Positions 61,309 through 64,000 of a DNA stretch of 64,000 nt are shown in pieces. The stretch spans positions 150,714 to 214,713 of the forward strand of contig CAJJDP010000065.1 of assembly GCA_905182995.1 (NCBI GenBank), in the 5' to 3' direction. Below the pieces are notes generated by a model that searched no databases, had not been told where the DNA came from, and was given only the letters and a program-made list of their open reading frames with translations. The stretch's first letter is position 1. Each line of letters starts with the position of its first letter. The DNA comes from Paramecium octaurelia (Eukaryota > Ciliophora > Oligohymenophorea > Peniculida > Parameciidae). The position numbers and the translations under genes are program-made.

Positions 61309-62258
61309 AAACATGATTAAGATCATTCGTTTAATTTATCAACTATTTCACATAAAACTTATGAGGTTTATCTGTATTGTTTTGGTATTTAAGATAATTA
61401 TCCTAATCTTTATTCTATATTATCCAATTCTAGGTGAGGTTTAAATCTTTGCATTGCCAAAGTAGAGATTGATAGCTTTTGATCTTCTTCTCTCATTCCT
61501 AGTTATTCTCTTAGTTTTGATATTTCGTATTCTTCAATTAAAATCTAAGATTTATTATTATGAGATATGTACATTGTCACTCATTCTTTTGATTGCATTT
61601 AGTTTGTTTTATAATAATAAATTTTCGATTGCCTCGCTCATGTATGTAAGATCATCCATCAAGGACAAATCAAATTTATCTATCATTCTTTGTTCCCCAT
61701 TGATATATTGTATCTCACGAATACAACACATTTTGGCTATGTCTTAAAAATCAATCAACTCATCGGCTGATTGTTTTAATAAGATCTTTTTTAAATTCTT
61801 TTTCATGCCGATTAAATTCTTTACTACTTAAAACATCTTTCTCGAATTGTTTAAATATTCCTAAAATATAATAATTTTAATCTCGATACTTTTAATTAAT
61901 GTAAATTATGTATTAAATTAAATATTTATTTGCTAAAATTAATGTATTGCTAAGCATAAGGATTCTTTATGGTTTACAAAAGCGAATATTTTTTTTTTTA
62001 TTCTTGCTATTCTTTGACTTTCTTAAATCTTTAGATTAAAGTTTGACTCTCAAGTTTCATTATTTCAGTTTCAGTTCTAATTTTTTTCATAACAGCTTGT
62101 TTGGTTGGCTGTTTTTATTTTCTGATTGAATTAAGATGATCTAAGTAATCATGCAAGTTTTATTCATCACTTCTTTATATTCGAGGCGTAAGGATAGGTA
62201 AATGCTTTTATCTTGGTGTTATTGTGCTATCCCCATTAATAGTGGTTTCATTTCCAGG
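60786..62258. repeat. First copy of a 1,473-bp duplicated segment flanking a single N
   Basis: This segment appears again without visible difference at 62260-63732 (offset 1,474). It starts CATTGCAGCC and ends TTTCCAGG. Between the copies is one N at 62259. It carries the hydrolase 3' end and a 5'-truncated copy of the minus-strand gene. It is best explained as an unmerged contig overlap. Confidence 0.95.
61323..62258 (-). pseudogene. 5'-truncated copy of the minus-strand helical gene (probable assembly duplicate)
   Basis: This is the same coding sequence as at 62797-63900, with introns at 61861-61889 and 61545-61572 and TGA at 61325-61323. It is cut off by the N at 62259 and so lacks the first ~45-50 codons. 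It is probably not a separate gene. Confidence 0.8.
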
Positions 62259-62259
62259 N
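62259..62259. other. Single N (assembly join)
   Basis: This is the only ambiguous base in the window, exactly between the two identical 1,473-bp segments. It marks a contig junction. Confidence 0.95.
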
Positions 62260-62782
62260 CATTGCAGCCGATGAGGATACTTTTGTATTACCTCATCACA
62301 CTAAGAAATTACATGAAGCTTATGCTGGAGATAAAAATATTGTAATAGATATTATCTTTATTTAAATAGTCCATTGTTCCTGGAGATCATAATTCCAAGA
62401 GGCCATCCTTTGCTATGAACTCGATAGCAATCTTCTTTTATAATACTCTGTAAGTGAAGCATTTAGTTCCTGAATACAAGGTATTTGATAAAAATATTTA
62501 AAGCAGCCTGATCATAAATCTGACAATAATCAATAATTTTAGGAGGCCGACTTTTTAAATAATTATCACAATCACGTTGGGAATGCATTTTAAGTCTAGG
62601 GAGCAATGAATGAATTTGATGAAGATGAAGAGTTAAGGAGAGCAATAGAGGAAAGTCTTAAAATAAGTAATTCTGAACCTAACCAATAAAATTAATAAAA
62701 CTCATAAAATAGACCACAAGTTTAACCATATAAACAACCCGAAGATCTGTTAAAATTCTCAGATGATGAGAGTTTGCTATGA
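62260..62782 (+). pseudogene. Duplicate 3' part of the alpha/beta hydrolase gene (probable assembly duplicate)
   Basis: This repeats the hydrolase from the acidic-residue strand (AADEDTFV) through the ubiquitin-interacting motif and stop TGA at 62780-62782. It lacks the first ~230 residues, including the nucleophile. It lies directly after the N, with no start of its own. Confidence 0.85.
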
Positions 62783-63732
62783 AAACATGATTAAGATCAT
62801 TCGTTTAATTTATCAACTATTTCACATAAAACTTATGAGGTTTATCTGTATTGTTTTGGTATTTAAGATAATTATCCTAATCTTTATTCTATATTATCCA
62901 ATTCTAGGTGAGGTTTAAATCTTTGCATTGCCAAAGTAGAGATTGATAGCTTTTGATCTTCTTCTCTCATTCCTAGTTATTCTCTTAGTTTTGATATTTC
63001 GTATTCTTCAATTAAAATCTAAGATTTATTATTATGAGATATGTACATTGTCACTCATTCTTTTGATTGCATTTAGTTTGTTTTATAATAATAAATTTTC
63101 GATTGCCTCGCTCATGTATGTAAGATCATCCATCAAGGACAAATCAAATTTATCTATCATTCTTTGTTCCCCATTGATATATTGTATCTCACGAATACAA
63201 CACATTTTGGCTATGTCTTAAAAATCAATCAACTCATCGGCTGATTGTTTTAATAAGATCTTTTTTAAATTCTTTTTCATGCCGATTAAATTCTTTACTA
63301 CTTAAAACATCTTTCTCGAATTGTTTAAATATTCCTAAAATATAATAATTTTAATCTCGATACTTTTAATTAATGTAAATTATGTATTAAATTAAATATT
63401 TATTTGCTAAAATTAATGTATTGCTAAGCATAAGGATTCTTTATGGTTTACAAAAGCGAATATTTTTTTTTTTATTCTTGCTATTCTTTGACTTTCTTAA
63501 ATCTTTAGATTAAAGTTTGACTCTCAAGTTTCATTATTTCAGTTTCAGTTCTAATTTTTTTCATAACAGCTTGTTTGGTTGGCTGTTTTTATTTTCTGAT
63601 TGAATTAAGATGATCTAAGTAATCATGCAAGTTTTATTCATCACTTCTTTATATTCGAGGCGTAAGGATAGGTAAATGCTTTTATCTTGGTGTTATTGTG
63701 CTATCCCCATTAATAGTGGTTTCATTTCCAGG
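62260..63732. repeat. Second copy of the 1,473-bp duplicated segment
   Basis: Same sequence as 60786-62258. Beyond 63732 the sequence continues uniquely with the true 5' end of the minus-strand gene, so this copy is the one that joins correctly to the right. Confidence 0.95.
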
Positions 63733-63900
63733 CAAAGCAGTAATATTGAGAGGACGAATCTTACTTGAAATTCCATGCCTTTTAGGTGTAACTGATTAAA
63801 ATCTTTTGGTCGGTTACAATGAAGAAGAGTGATGAGTAGTAATAGTTTCTTAATGTTTGAATGTTGGAAACACTAGATGATTTTTATATATGAGACTCAT
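62797..63900 (-). CDS. Helical hypothetical protein (348 residues)
   Basis: ATG at 63900, TGA at 62799-62797; introns 63335-63363 and 63019-63046 leave 349 codons. Residues 1-90 are Thr/Ser/Pro/Arg-rich and disordered (SVTPKRHGISSKIRPLNITA). The rest is helical with coiled coil (VMKKIRTETEIMKLESQTLI) and a neat charged C-terminus (EISKLREQLGMREEDQKLSI). No known domain. It converges on the hydrolase gene with 14 bp between stops. The hydrophobic plus-strand frame inside it is a shadow. Confidence 0.8.
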
Positions 63901-64000
63901 TAAAATTTATATAATTTTTATCTTTTATTATGACTAAATTCCAATGCTCAATTACCAACTTAATGACCATCTATCCATTCTGTTGTCCGCTCTTCCAATC

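Noticed and set aside
61469-61747. 92-residue membrane-like plus-strand frame (again at 62943-63221)
   Set aside because: The minus strand at the same place gives a complete spliced 348-residue protein with coiled coil and a clean stop. The plus frame is its shadow, and the second copy is the assembly duplicate.

Overview
The window is macronuclear-type DNA of a ciliate, almost certainly Paramecium. TAA and TAG read as glutamine throughout and TGA is the only stop. Introns are tiny (22-38 nt) and numerous, genes are closely packed on both strands, and the DNA is very AT-rich. With these rules most predicted genes resolve into one open frame whose spliced length divides exactly by three. I could not fix the species. 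Many introns end in AAG, or a few in CAG, rather than the TAG I know from P. tetraurelia.

Layout. 1-6.5 kb (-): a 1,464-residue TPR protein and a calcium-dependent kinase-like protein (CDPK) with a degenerate catalytic loop. 7.1-10.3 kb: a WD40-like gene (+) and a small unknown gene (-). 10.4-17.0 kb (+): a VPS13-like lipid-transfer protein of 2,177 residues. 17.0-22 kb: a wrecked aminopeptidase P pseudogene (-), a TPR-like gene (+), a folate-biopterin transporter (-) and an unknown gene (-). 22.2-26.9 kb (+): a GYF-domain protein, a CDC20/Cdh1-like protein, ribosomal protein eL24 and small genes, one with a paired transmembrane segment. 27.0-40.4 kb (-): one giant glutamine-rich coiled-coil gene of about 4,424 residues, with an internal array of almost four near-identical 1,296-bp units; one unit carries an extra base that creates a stop. 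40.5-51 kb: SPRY, RING+PHD, chromo-shadow, ARM-like, charged-tail and Myb proteins (-), eIF3f (+) and a tRNA-Glu(UUC). 52.3-53.3 kb: a phospholipid scramblase (-). 53.6-61.3 kb (+): a histidine phosphatase, a membrane-anchored tubulin-ligase-like protein, a coiled-coil/EF-hand protein and an alpha/beta hydrolase with a ubiquitin-interacting motif. 61.3-64 kb: an unknown gene (-).

The stretches 60786-62258 and 62260-63732 look identical and flank a single N. That is the signature of two contigs joined end to end without merging their overlap, so the second hydrolase tail and the first truncated minus-strand gene are probably artefacts.

The genes are a mix of housekeeping functions (eL24, eIF3f, tRNA, CDC20), membrane and lipid proteins (VPS13, scramblase, transporter) and cytoskeletal or cilium-type proteins (coiled coils, tubulin-ligase-like, EF-hand). 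They do not form an operon or a defence or biosynthetic cluster. The most unusual items are the growing super-repeat of the giant coiled-coil gene, the AAG introns, the pseudokinase-like CDPK and a sharp change of strand composition inside the VPS13 gene.
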